Of a stretch of 64,000 bases of DNA, positions 33,193-45,600 are shown one piece after another. The stretch is from Aurelia coerulea (lineage: Eukaryota > Cnidaria > Scyphozoa > Semaeostomeae > Ulmaridae): contig CM076943.1 of the NCBI GenBank assembly GCA_039566865.1, positions 36,216,663 to 36,280,662 on the forward strand. Reading direction: 5' to 3'. How positions within the stretch are numbered: position 1 is the stretch's first letter; each line of letters starts with the position of its first letter. The notes below the pieces were generated by a model. The model was given only the letters and a program-made list of their open reading frames with translations. It had not been told where the DNA came from and searched no databases. The position numbers were made by a program, and so were the translations under genes.

Positions 33193-34474
33193 TTAAATAA
33201 CCGATGTTTGTTGATGCAGTAAACCTGAATAAAGAAAGAAACTAAGGAAAAAACTAATGTCTATAGTAATGTTTCCAAGAATGGTTGCTACAGCACTAAT
33301 ATTGTGCTATAAAAGAAGTAGCTGGCAGAACTAAAGTTTTAATGAAAGATGAGCTCAAAACTCTTTATAATGCGAATTCTAGCTAATAAAGAGCGTTTAT
33401 CCACACTTTTTGTGTTTATATTTTGTTTTCTTTGAGAAAATAAACATTTAATTAACCGATGTTTGTTGATGCAGTAAAGCTGAATAAAGAAAGAAACTAA
33501 GGAAAGAACTAATGTCTATAGTAATGTTTCCAAGAATGGTTGCTGCTGCATTAATATAGTGCTATAAAAGAAGTAGCTAGCAGAACTAAAGTTTTAAAGA
33601 AAGATCAGCTCAAAACTCTTTATGATACGAATTTTAGCTAATAAAGTGCGTTAATCCAAACTTTTTGTGTTTATATTTTGTTTTCTTTGAGAAAATAAAC
33701 AGATAATTAATCGATATTTGTTGATGCAGTAAAGCTAACATTAGACTAAAGAAAATACTAATGTCTATAGTAGTGTTTCGAAGAATGGTTGTTCTAGCAC
33801 TAATATAGTGCTATAAAAGGAGTAGCTGGCAGAACTAAAATTTCAAAGAAAGATGAGCTAAAAACTCTTTATAATACGAATTTTAGCTAATAAAATGCGT
33901 TAATCCACACTTTTTTGTGTTTATATTTTGTTTTCTTTCAAAAAAGTAACAGTTAATTAACCGATGTTTGTTGATGCAGTAAAGCTAAAATTAGACTAAA
34001 GAAAGTACTAATGTCTATAGTAATGTTTCCAAGAATGGTTGTTGTAGCAATAATATAGTGCTATAAAAGAAATAGCTGGCAGAACTAAAATTTCAAAGAA
34101 AGATGAGCTCAAAACCCTTTATAATACGAATTTTAGCTAATAAAGTGCGTTAACCCACACTTTTTGTGTTTATATTTTGTTTTCTTTGAGAAAATAAACA
34201 TATAATTAATCGATGTTTGTTGATGCAGTAAAGCTAATCGATGTTTTTTGATGCAGTAAAGCTAAAATAAGACCTAATGTCTATAGTAATGTTTCCAAGA
34301 ATGGTTGCTGTAGCACTAATATAGTGCTTAAAAAAGAGGTAGCTGGCAGAACTAAAATTTCAAAGAAAGATGATTTCAAAACTCTTTATAATACGAATTT
34401 TAGCTAATAAAGTGCGTTAACCCACACTTTTTGTGTTTATATTTTGTTTTTTTTGAGAAAATAAACATTTAATT

Positions 34475-34558
34475 AATGGATGTTTGTTTATGCAGTAAAG
34501 CTAATCGATGTTTGTTGATGCAGTAAAGCTAATCGATGTTTGTTGATGCAGTAAAGCT
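34475..34558 (+). repeat. Triplicated 28-bp internal subrepeat
   Basis: Three tandem units ending ATGCAGTAAAGCT (34475-34502, 34503-34530, 34531-34558). The first has the variant ATGGATGTTTGTTTATG; the others have ATCGATGTTTGTTGATG. Most monomers have one unit and many in 29-58 kb have two. A second triplet is at 39530-39613. Confidence 0.92.
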
Positions 34559-37170
34559 AAAATAAGACTTAATGTCTATAGTAATGTTTCCAAGAATTGT
34601 TGCTGCAGCACTAATATAGTGCTATAAAAGAAGTAGCTGGCAGAAATAAAGTTTTAAAGAAAGATAAGCTCAAATCTCTTTATAATACGAATTTTAGCTA
34701 ATAAAGTGCGTTAATCCACACTTTTTTGTGTTTATATTTTGTTTTCTTTGAAAAAGTAAACATTTAAATAACCGATGTTTGTTGATGCAGTAAAGCTGAA
34801 TAAAGAAAGAAACTAAGGAAAGAACTAATGTCTATAGTAATGTTTCCAAGAATGGTTGCTACAGCACTAATATTGTGCTATAAAAGAAGTAGCTGGCAGA
34901 ACTAAAGTTTTAATGAAGGATGAGCTCAAAACTCTTTATAATGCGAATTCTAGCTAATAAAGAGCGTTTATCCACACTTTTTGTGTTTATATTTTGTTTT
35001 CTTTGAGAAAATAAACATTTAATTAACCGATGTTTGTTGATGCAGTAAAGCTGAATAAAGAAAGAAACTAAGGAAAGAACTAATGTCTATAGTAATGTTT
35101 CCAAGAATGGTTGCTGCTGCATTAATATAGTGCTATAAAAGAAGTAGCTAGCAGAACTAAAGTTTTAAAGAAAGATCAGCTCAAAACTCTTTATGATACG
35201 AATTTTAGCTAATAAAGTGCGTTAATCCAAACTTTTTGTGTTTATATTTTGTTTTCTTTGAGAAAATAAACAGATAATTAATCGATATTTGTTGATGCAG
35301 TAAAGCTAACATTAGACTAAAGAAAATACTAATGTCTATAGTAGTGTTTCGAAGAATGGTTGTTCTAGCACTAATATAGTGCTATAAAAGAAGTAGCTGG
35401 CAGAACTAAAATTTCAAAGAAAGATGAGCTAAAAACTCTTTATAATACGAATTTTAGCTAATAAAATGCGTTAATCCACACTTTTTTGTGTTCATATTTT
35501 GTTTTCTTTCAAAAAATTAACAGTTAATTAACCGATGTTTGTTGATGCAGTAAAGCTAAAATTAGACTAAAGAAAGTACTAATGTCTATAGTAATGTTTC
35601 CAAGAATGGTTGTTGTAGCAATAATATAGTGCTACAAAAGAAATAGCTGGCAGAACTAAAATTTCAAAGAAAGATGAGCTCAAAACCCTTTATAATACGA
35701 ATTTTAGCTAATAAAGTGCGTTAACCCACACTTTTTGTGTTTATATTTTGTTTTCTTTGAGAAAATAAACATTTAATTAACCGAAGTTTGTCGATGCAGT
35801 AAAGTTTAAATTAGACGAAAGAAAGTACTAATGTCTATAGTAATGTTTCCAAGAATGGTTGTTGTAGCACTAATATAGTGCTATATAAGGGGTAGCTGGC
35901 AGAACTAAAATTTCAAAGAAAGATGAGCTCAAAACTCTTTATAATACGAATTTTAGCTAATAAAATGCGTTAAACCGCACCTTTCGTGTTTATATTTTGT
36001 TTTCTTTGAGAAAATAAAAATTTATTTAACCTATCTTTGTTTATGCAATAAAGCTGAAATTAGACACAAGAAAGACCTAATGTCTATAGCAATGTTTCCA
36101 AGAATGGTTGCTGCAGCACTAATATAGTGCTATAAAAGAAGTAGCTGGCAGAACTAAAGTTTTAAAGAAACATGAGCTCAAAACTCTTTATAATACGAAT
36201 TCTAGCTAATAAAGTGCGTTAATCCTCACTTTTTGTGTTTATATTTTGTTTTCTTTGAGAAAATAAATATATAAAAAGTCGATGTTTGTTGATGCAGTAA
36301 AGCTAAAATAGAACCTAATGTCTATAGTAATGTTCCCAAGAATGGTTGCTGCAGCACTAATATAGTGCTATAAAAGAAGTAGCTAGCATAACTAAAGTTT
36401 TAAAGAAAGATCAGCTCAAAACACTTTATGATACGAATTTTAGCTAATAAAGTGAGCTAATCCGCACCTTTTGTGTTTATATTTTGTTTTCTTTGAGAAA
36501 ATAAACATTTAATTAATGGATGTTTGTATATGCAGTAAAGCTAATCGATGTTTGTTGATGCAGTAAAGCTAAAATAAGACTTAATGTCTATAGTAATGTT
36601 TCCAAGAATTGTTGCTGCAGCACTAATATAGTGCTATAAAAGAAGTAGCTGGCAGAAATAAAGTTTTAAAGAAAGATAAGCTCAAATCTCTTTATAATAC
36701 GAATTTTAGCTAATAAAGTGCGTTAATCCACACCTTTTTGTGTTTATATTTTGTTTTCTTTGAAAAAGTAAACATATAAATAACCGATGTTTGTTGATGC
36801 AGTAAAGCTGAATAAAGAAAGAAACTAAGGAAAGAACTAATGTCTATAGTAATGTTTCCAAGAATGGTTGCTGCTGCACTAATATAGTGCTATAAAAGAA
36901 GTAGGTAGCAGAACTAAAGTTTTAAAGAAAGATCAGCTCGAAACTCTTTATGATACGAATTTTAGCTAATAAAGTGCGTTAATCCAAACTTTTTGTGGTT
37001 ATATTTTGTTTCCTTTAAGAAAATAAACATTTAATTAATCGATGTTTGTTGATGCAGTAAAGCTAAAATAAGGCCTAATGTCTATAGTAATGTTTCCAAG
37101 AATGGTTCCTGCATCACTAATATAGTGCTATAAAAGAAGTAGCTGAAAGAACTAAAGTTTTAAAGAAAGA

Positions 37171-37700
37171 TGAGCTATAATACGAATTTTAGCTAATAAA
37201 GTGCGTTAATCCACACTTTTTTGTGTTTATATTTTGTTTTCTTTGAAAAAGTAAACATTTAAATAACCGATGTTTGTTGATGCAGTAAAGCTGAATAAAG
37301 AAAGAAACTAAGGAAAGAACTAATGTCTATAGTAATGTTTCCAAGAATGGTTGCTGCTGCACTAATATAGTGCTATAAAAGAAGTAGCTGGCAGAACTAA
37401 AGTTTTAAAGAAAGATCAGCTCAAAACTCTTTATGATACGAATTTTAGCTAATAAAGTGCGTTAATCCAAACTTTTTGTGGTTATATTTTGTTTCCTTTA
37501 AGAAAATAAACATTTAATTAATCGATGTTTGTTGATGCAGTAAAGCTAAAATAAGGCCTAATGTCTATAGTAATGTTTCCAAGAATGGTTCCTGCATCAC
37601 TAATATAGTGCTATAAAAGAAGTAGCTGAAAGAACTAAAGTTTTAAAGAAAGATGAGCTATAATACGAATTTTAGCTAATAAAGTGCGTTAATCCACACT
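37171..37700 (+). repeat. 483-bp dimer duplication marked by a private deletion
   Basis: GATGAGCTATAATACG, in which about 12 bp (the CAAATCTCTTTA part) is missing, occurs at 37171 and again at 37654. Both copies are followed by matching sequence. Nowhere else in the window was this deletion noticed, so the two copies arose by one recent two-monomer duplication. Confidence 0.85.
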
Positions 37701-38495
37701 TTTTTGTGTTTATATTTTGTTTTCTTTGAGAAAGTAAACATTTAAATAACCGATGTTTGTTGATGCAGTAAAGCTAAAGTTAGACTGAAGCAAGAAATAA
37801 TGTCTATAGCAATGTTTCCAAGAATGGTTGCTGCAGCACTAATATAGTGCTATAAAAGAAGTAGCTGTTAGAACTAAAGTTTTAAAGAAAGATGAGCTCA
37901 AAACTCTTTATAATACGAATTCTAGCTAATAAAGTGCGTTAATCCTCACTTTTTGTGTTTATATTTTGTTTTCTTTGAGAAAATAAATATATAAAAAATC
38001 GATGTTTGTTGATGCAGTAAAGCTAAAATAGAACCTAATGTCTATAGTAATGTTCCCAAGAATGGTTGCTGCAGCACTAATATAGTGCTAGAAAAGAAGT
38101 AGCTAGCATAACTAAAGTTTTAAAGAAAGATCAGCTCAAAACTCTTTATGATACGAATTTTCGCTAATAAAGTGCGTTAATCCTCCCCTTTTGTGTTTAT
38201 ATTTTGTTTTCTTTGAGAAAATAAACATTTAATTAATGGATGTTTGTTTATGCAGTAAAGCTAATCGATGTTTGTTGATGCAGTAAAGCTAAAATAAGAC
38301 TTAATGTCTATAGTAATGTTTCCAAGAATGGTTGCTGCAGCACTAATATAGTGCTATAAAAGAAGTAGCTGGCAGAAATAAAGTTTTAAAGAAAGATGAG
38401 CTCAAATCTCTTTATAATACGAATTTTAGCTAATAAAGTGCGTTAATCCACACTTTTTTGTGTTTATATTTTGTTTTCTTTGAAAAAGTAAACAT

Positions 38496-38499
38496 TTAA
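38496..38499 (+). other. Empty TTAA site paralogous to the THAP element insertion
   Basis: GTAAACAT-TTAA-ATAACCG followed by the rare TAAACCTGAATAAAG matches the joined flanks of the THAP element. It shows the pre-insertion sequence. Confidence 0.85.
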
Positions 38500-39529
38500 A
38501 TAACCGATGTTTGTTGATGCAGTAAACCTGAATAAAGAAAGAAACTAAAGAAAAAACTAATGTCTATAGTAATGTTTCCAAGAATGGTTGCTACAGCACT
38601 AATATTGTGCTATAAAAGAAGTAGCTGGCAGAACTAAAGTTTTAATGAAAGATGAGCTCAAAACTCTTTATAATGCGAATTCTAGCTAATAAAGAGCGTT
38701 TATCCACACTTTTTGTGTTTATATTTTGTTTTCTTTGAGAAAATAAACATTTAATTAACCGATGTTTGTTGATGCAGTAAAGCTGAATAAAGAAAGAAAC
38801 TAAGGAAAGAACTAATGTCTATAGTAATGTTTCCAAGAATGGTTGCTACAGCACTAATATTGTGCTATAAAAGAAGTAGCTGGCAGAACTAAAATTTCAA
38901 AGAAAGATGAGCTAAAAACTCTTTATAATACGAATTTTAGCTAATAAAATGCGTTAATCCACACTTTTTTGTGTTTATATTTTGTTTTCTTTCAAAAAAT
39001 TAACAGTTAATTAACCGATGTTTGTTGATGCAGTAAAGCTAAAATTAGACTAAAGAAAGTACTAATGTCTATAGTAATGTTTCCAAGAATGGTTGTTGTA
39101 GCAATAATATAGTGCTATAAAAGAAATAGCTGGCAGAACTAAAATTTCAAAGAAAGATGAGCTAAAAACTCTTTATAATACGAATTTTAGCTAATAAAAT
39201 GCGTTAATCCACACTTTTTTGTGTTTATATTTTGTTTTCTTTGAGAAAATAAACATATAATTAATCGATGTTTGTTGATGCAGTAAAGCTAATCGATGTT
39301 TTTTGATGCAGTAAAGCTAAAATAAGACCTAATGTCTATAGTAATGTTTCCCAAGAATGGTTGCTGTAGCACTAATATAGTGCTTAAAAAAGAGGTAGCT
39401 GGCAGAACTAAAATTTCAAAGAAAGATGATTTCAAAACTCTTTATAATACGAATTTTAGCTAATAAAGTGCGTTAACCCACACTTTTTGTGTTTATATTT
39501 TGTTTTTTTGACAAAATAAACATTTAATT

Positions 39530-39613
39530 AATGGATGTTTGTTTATGCAGTAAAGCTAATCGATGTTTGTTGATGCAGTAAAGCTAATCGATGTTTGTTG
39601 ATGCAGTAAAGCT
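39530..39613 (+). repeat. Second triplicated 28-bp internal subrepeat
   Basis: Same three-unit arrangement (ATGGATG unit, then two ATCGATG units) as at 34475-34558, in a related higher-order block. Confidence 0.9.
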
Positions 39614-42600
39614 AAAATAAGACTTAATGTCTATAGTAATGTTTCCAAGAATTGTTGCTGCAGCACTAATATAGTGCTATAAAAGAAGTAGCTGGCAGAA
39701 ATAAAGTTTTAAAGAAAGATAAGCTCAAATCTCTTTATAATACGAATTTTAGCTAATAAAGTGCGTTAATCCACAGTTTTTTGTGTTTATATTTTTTTTT
39801 CTTTGAAAAAGTAAACATTTAAATAACCGATGTTTGTTGATGCAGTAAAGCTGAATAAAGAAAGAAACTAAGGAAAGAACTAATGTCTATAGTAATGTTT
39901 CCAAGAATGGTTGCTGCTGCACTAATATAGTGCTATAAAAGAAGTAACTAGCAGAACTAAAGTTTTAAAGAAAGATCAGCTCAAAACTCTTTATAATACG
40001 AATTTTAGCTAATAAAGTGCGTTAATCCAAACTTTTTGTGGTTATATTTTGTTTCCTTTAAGAAAATAAACATTTAATTAATCGATGTTTGTTGATGCAG
40101 TAAAGCTAAAATAAGACTTAATGTCTATAGTAATGTTTCCAAGAATTGTTGCTGCAGCACTAATATAGTGCTATAAAAGAAGTAGCTGGCAGAAATAAAG
40201 TTTTAAAGAAAGATAAGCTCAAATCTCTTTATAATACGAATTTTAGCTAATAAAGTGCGTTAATCCAAACTTTTTGTGGTTATATTTTGTTTCCTTTAAG
40301 AAAATAAACATTTAATTAATCGATGTTTGTTGATGCAGTAAAGCTAAAATAAGACTTAATGTCTATAGTAATGTTTCCAAGAATGGTTCCTGCAGCACTA
40401 ATATAGTGCTATAAAAGAATTAGCTGGCACAACTGAAGTTTTTAAGAAATATGAGCTCAAATCTCTTTATAATACGAATTTTAGCTAATAAAGTGCGTTA
40501 AACCACACTTTTTTGTGTTTATATTTTGTTTTCTTTGAAAAAATAAACATTTAATTAACCGATGTTTGTTTATGCAGTAATGCTAGAATTAGAACAAAGA
40601 AAGTACTAATGTCTATAGTAATGTTTCCAAGAATGGTTGCTGCAGCACTAACATAGTGCTATATAAGAAGTAGCTGGAAGAACTAAAGTTTTAAAGAAAG
40701 ATCAGCTCAAAACTCTTTATGATACGAATTTTCGCTAATAAAGTGCGTTAATCCTCCCCTTTTGTGTTTATATTTTGTTTTCTTTGAGAAAATAAACATT
40801 TAATTAATGGATGTTTGTTTATGCAGTAAAGCTAATCGATGTTTGTTGATGCAGTAAAGCTAAAATAAGACTTAATGTCTATAGTAATGTTTCCAAGAAT
40901 GGTTGCTGCAGCACTAATATAGTGCTATAAAAGAAGTAGCTGGCAGAACTAAAGTTTTAAAGAAAGATGAGCTCAAAACTCTTTATAATACGAATTTTAG
41001 CTAATAAAGTGCGTTAATCCACACCTTTTGTGTTTATATTTTGTTTTCTTTGAGAAAATAAACATTTAATTAATCGATGTTTGTTTATGCAGTAAAGCTA
41101 ATCGATGTTTGTTGATGCAGTAAAGCTAAAATAAGACTTAATGTCTATAGTAATGTTTCCAAGAATGGTTGCTGCAGCACTAATATAGTGCTATAAAAGA
41201 AGTAGCTGGCAGAACTAAAGTTTTAAAGAAAGATGAGCTCAAATCTCTTTGTAATACGAATTTTCGCTAATAAAGTGCGTTAATCCTCCCCTTTTGTGTT
41301 TATATTTTGTTTTCTTTGAGAAAATAAACATTTAATTAATGGATGTTTGTTTATGCAGTAAAGCTAATCGATGTTTGTTGATGCAGTAAAGCTAAAATAA
41401 GACTTAATGTCTATAGTAATGTTTCCAAGAATGGTTGCTGCAGCACTAATATAGTGCTATAAAAGAAGTAGCTGGCAGAAATAAAGTTTTAAAGAAAGAT
41501 GAGCTCAAAACTCTTTATAATACGAATTTTAGCTAATAAAGTGCGTTAACCCACACTTTTTGTGTTTATATTTTGTTTTCTTTGAGAAAATAAACATTTA
41601 ATTAATGGATGTTTGTTTATGCAGTAAAGCTAATCGATGTTTGTTGATGCAGTAAAGCTAAAATAAGACTTAATGTCTATAGTAATGTTTCCAAGAATTG
41701 TTGCTGCAGCACTAATATAGTGCTATAAAAGAAGTAGCTGGCAGAAATAAAGTTTTAAAGAAAGATAAGCTCATATCTCTTTATAATACGAATTTTAGCT
41801 AATAAAGTGCGTTAATCCACACTTTTTTGTGTTTATATTTTGTTTTCTTTGAAAAAGTAAACATTTAAATAACCGATGTTTGTTGATGCAGTAAAGCTGA
41901 ATAAAGAAAGAAACTAAGGAAAGAACTAATGTCTATAGTAATGTTTCCAAGAATGGTTGTTGCTGCACTAATATGGTGCTATAAAAGAAGTAGCTAGCAG
42001 AACTAAAGTTTTAAAGAAAGATCAGCTCAAAACTCTTTATGATACGAAATTTAGCTAATAAAGTGCGTTAATCCAAACTTTTTGTGGTTATATTTTGTTT
42101 CCTTTAAGAAAATAAACATTTAATTAATCGATGTTTGTTGATGCAGTAAAGCTAAAATAAGACCTAATGTCTATAGTAATGTTTCCAAGAATGGTTCCTG
42201 CAGCACTAATATAGTGCTATAAAAGAAGTAGCTGAAAGAACTAAAGTTTTAAAGAAAGATGAGCTCAAATCTCTTTATAATACGAATTTTAGCTAATAAA
42301 GTGCGTTAATCCAAACTTTTTGTGGTTATATTTTGTTTCCTTTAAGAAAATAAACATTTAATTAATCGATGTTTGTTGATGCAGTAAAGCTAAAATAAGA
42401 CTTAATGTCTATAGTAATGTTTCCAAGAATGGTTCCTGCAGCACTAATATAGTGCTATAAAAGAAGTAGCTGAAAGAACTAAAGTTTTAAAGAAAGATGA
42501 GCTCAAATCTCTTTGTAATACGAATTTTAGCTAATAAAGTGCGTTAATCCACACTTTTTTGTGTTTATATTTTGTTTTCTTTGAAAAAGTAAACATTTAA

Positions 42601-45600
42601 ATAACCGATGTTTGTTGATGCAGTAAAGCTAAAGTTAGACTGAAGCAAGAACTAATGTCTATAGCAATGTTTCCAAGAATGGTTGCTGCAGCACTAATAT
42701 AGTGCTATAAAAGAAGTAGCTGTTAGAACTAAAGTTTTAAAGAAAGATCAGCTCAAAACTCTTTATGATACGAATTTTCGCTAATAAAGTGCGTTAATCC
42801 TCCCCTTTTGTGTTTATATTTTGTTTTCTTTGAGAAAATAAACATTTAATTAATGGATGTTTGTTTATGCAGTAAAGCTAATCGATGTTTGTTGATGCAG
42901 TAAAGCTAAAATAAGACTTAATGTCTATAGTAATGTTTCCAAGAATGGTTGCTGCAGCACTAATATAGTGCTATAAAAGAAGTAGCTGGCAGAAATAAAG
43001 TTTTAAAGAAAGATGAGCTCAAAACTCTTTATAATACGAATTTTAGCTAATAAAGTGCGTTAACCCACACTTTTTGTGTTTATATTTTGTTTTCTTTGAG
43101 AAAATAAACATTTAATTAATGGATGTTTGTTTATGCAGTAAAGCTAATCGATGTTTGTTGATGCAGTAAAGCTAAAATAAGACTTAATGTCTATAGTAAT
43201 GTTTCCAAGAATTGTTGCTGCAGCACTAATATAGTGCTATAAAAGAAGTAGCTGGCAGAAATAAAGTTTTAAAGAAAGATAAGCTGATATCTCTTTATAA
43301 TACGAATTTTAGCGAATAAAGTGCGTTAATCCACACTTTTTTGTGTTTATATTTTGTTTTCTTTGAAAAAGTAAACATTTAAATAACCGATGTTTGTTGA
43401 TGCAGTAAAGCTGAATAAAGAAAGAAACTAAGGAAAGAGCTAATGTCTATAGTAATGTTTCCAAGAATGGTTGTTGCTGCACTAATATAGTGCTATAAAA
43501 GAAGTAGCTAGCAGAACTAAAGTTTTAAAGAAAGATCAGCTCAAAACTCTTTATGATACGAAATTTAGCTAATAAAGTGCGTTAATCCAAACTTTTTGTG
43601 GTTATATTTTGTTTCCTTTAAGAAAATAAACATTTAATTAATCGATGTTTGTTGATGCAGTAAAGCTAAAATAAGACCTAATGTCTATAGTAATGTTTCC
43701 AAGAATGGTTCCTGCATCACTAATATAGTGCTATAAAAGAAGTAGCTGAAAGAACTAAAAATTTAAAGAAAGATGAGCTCAAAGCTCTTTATAATACAAA
43801 TTTTAGCTAATAAAGTGCGTTAATCCACACATTTTGTGTTTATATTTTGTTTCCTTTAAGAAAATAAACATTTAATTAATCGATGTTTGTTGATGCATTT
43901 AAGCTAAAATAAGACCTAATGTCTATAGTAATGTTTCCAAGAATGGTTCCTGCAGCACTAATATAGTGCTATAAAAGAAGTAGCTGAAAGAACTAAAGTT
44001 TTAAAGAAAGATGAGCTCAAATCTCTTTGTAATACGAATTTTAGCTAATAAAGTGCGTTAATCCACACTTTTTTGTGTTTATATTTTGTTTTCTTTGAAA
44101 AAGTAAACATTTAAATAACCGATGTTTGTTGATGCAGTAAAGCTAAAGTTAGACTGAAGCAAGAACTAATATCTATAACAATGTTTCCAAGAATGGTTGC
44201 TGCAGCACTAATATAGTGCTATAAAAGAAGTAGCTGTTAGAACTAAAGTTTTAAAGAAAGATCAGCTCAAAACTCTTTATGATACGAATTTTCGCTAGTA
44301 AAGTGCGTTAATCCTCCCCTTTTGTGTTTATATTTTGTTTTCTTTGAGAAAATAAACATTTAATTAATGGATGTTTGTTTATGCAGTAAAGCTAATCGAT
44401 GTTTGTTGATGCAGTAGAGCTAAAATAAGACTTAATGTCTATAGTAATGTTTCCAAGAATGGTTGCTGCAGCACTAATATAGTGCTATAAAAGAAGTAGC
44501 TGGCAGAACTAAAGTTTTAAAAAAAGATGAGCTCAAAACTCTTTCTAATACGAATTTTAGCTAATAAAGTGCGTTAATCCACACTTTTTGTGTTTAAATT
44601 TTGTTTTCTTTGAGAAAATAAACATTTAATTAATGGATGTTTGTTTATGCAGTAAAGCTAATCGATGTTTGTTGATGCAGTAAAGCTAAAATAAGACTTA
44701 ATGTCTATAGTAATGTTTCCAAGAATTGTTGCTGCAGCACTAATATAGTGCTATAAAAGAAGTAGCTGGCAGAAATAAAGTTTTAAAGAAAGATAAGCTC
44801 AAATCTCTTTATAATACGAATTTTAGCTAATAAAGTGCGTTAATCCACAGTTTTTTGTGTTTATATTTTGTTTTCTTTGAAAAAGTAAACATTTAAATAA
44901 CCGATGTTTGTTGATGCAGTAAAGCTGAATAAAGAAAGAAACTAAGGAAAGAACTAATGTCTATAGTAATGTTTCCAAGAATGGTTGCTGCTGCACTAAT
45001 ATAGTGCTATAAAAGAAGTAACTAGCAGAACTAAAGTTTTAAAGAAAGATCAGCTCAAAACTCTTTATAATACGAATTTTAGCTAATAAAGTGCGTTAAT
45101 CCAAACTTTTTGTGGTTATATTTTGTTTCCTTTAAGAAAATAAACATTTAATTATTCGATGTTTGTTGATGCAGTAAAGCTAAAATAAGACCTAATGTCT
45201 ATAGTAATGTTTCCAAGAATGGTTCCTGCAGCACTAATATAGTGCTATAAAAGAAGTAGCTGAAAGAACTAAAGTTTTAAAGAAAGATGAGCTCAAATCT
45301 CTTTGTAATACGAATTTTAGCTAATAAAGTGCGTTAATCCACACTTTTTTGTGTTTATATTTTGTTTTCTTTGAAAAAGTAAACATTTAAATAACCGATG
45401 TTTGTTGATGCAGTAAAGCTAAAGTTAGACTGAAGCAAGAACTATTGTCGATAGTATTAATTCCAACAATGGTTGCTGCAGCACAAATATAGTGCTATAA
45501 AAGAAGTAGCTGGCAGAACTAAAGTTTTAAAGAAAGATCAGCTCAAAACTCTTTATGATACGAATTTTCGCTAATAAAGTGCGTTAATCCTCCCCTTTTG

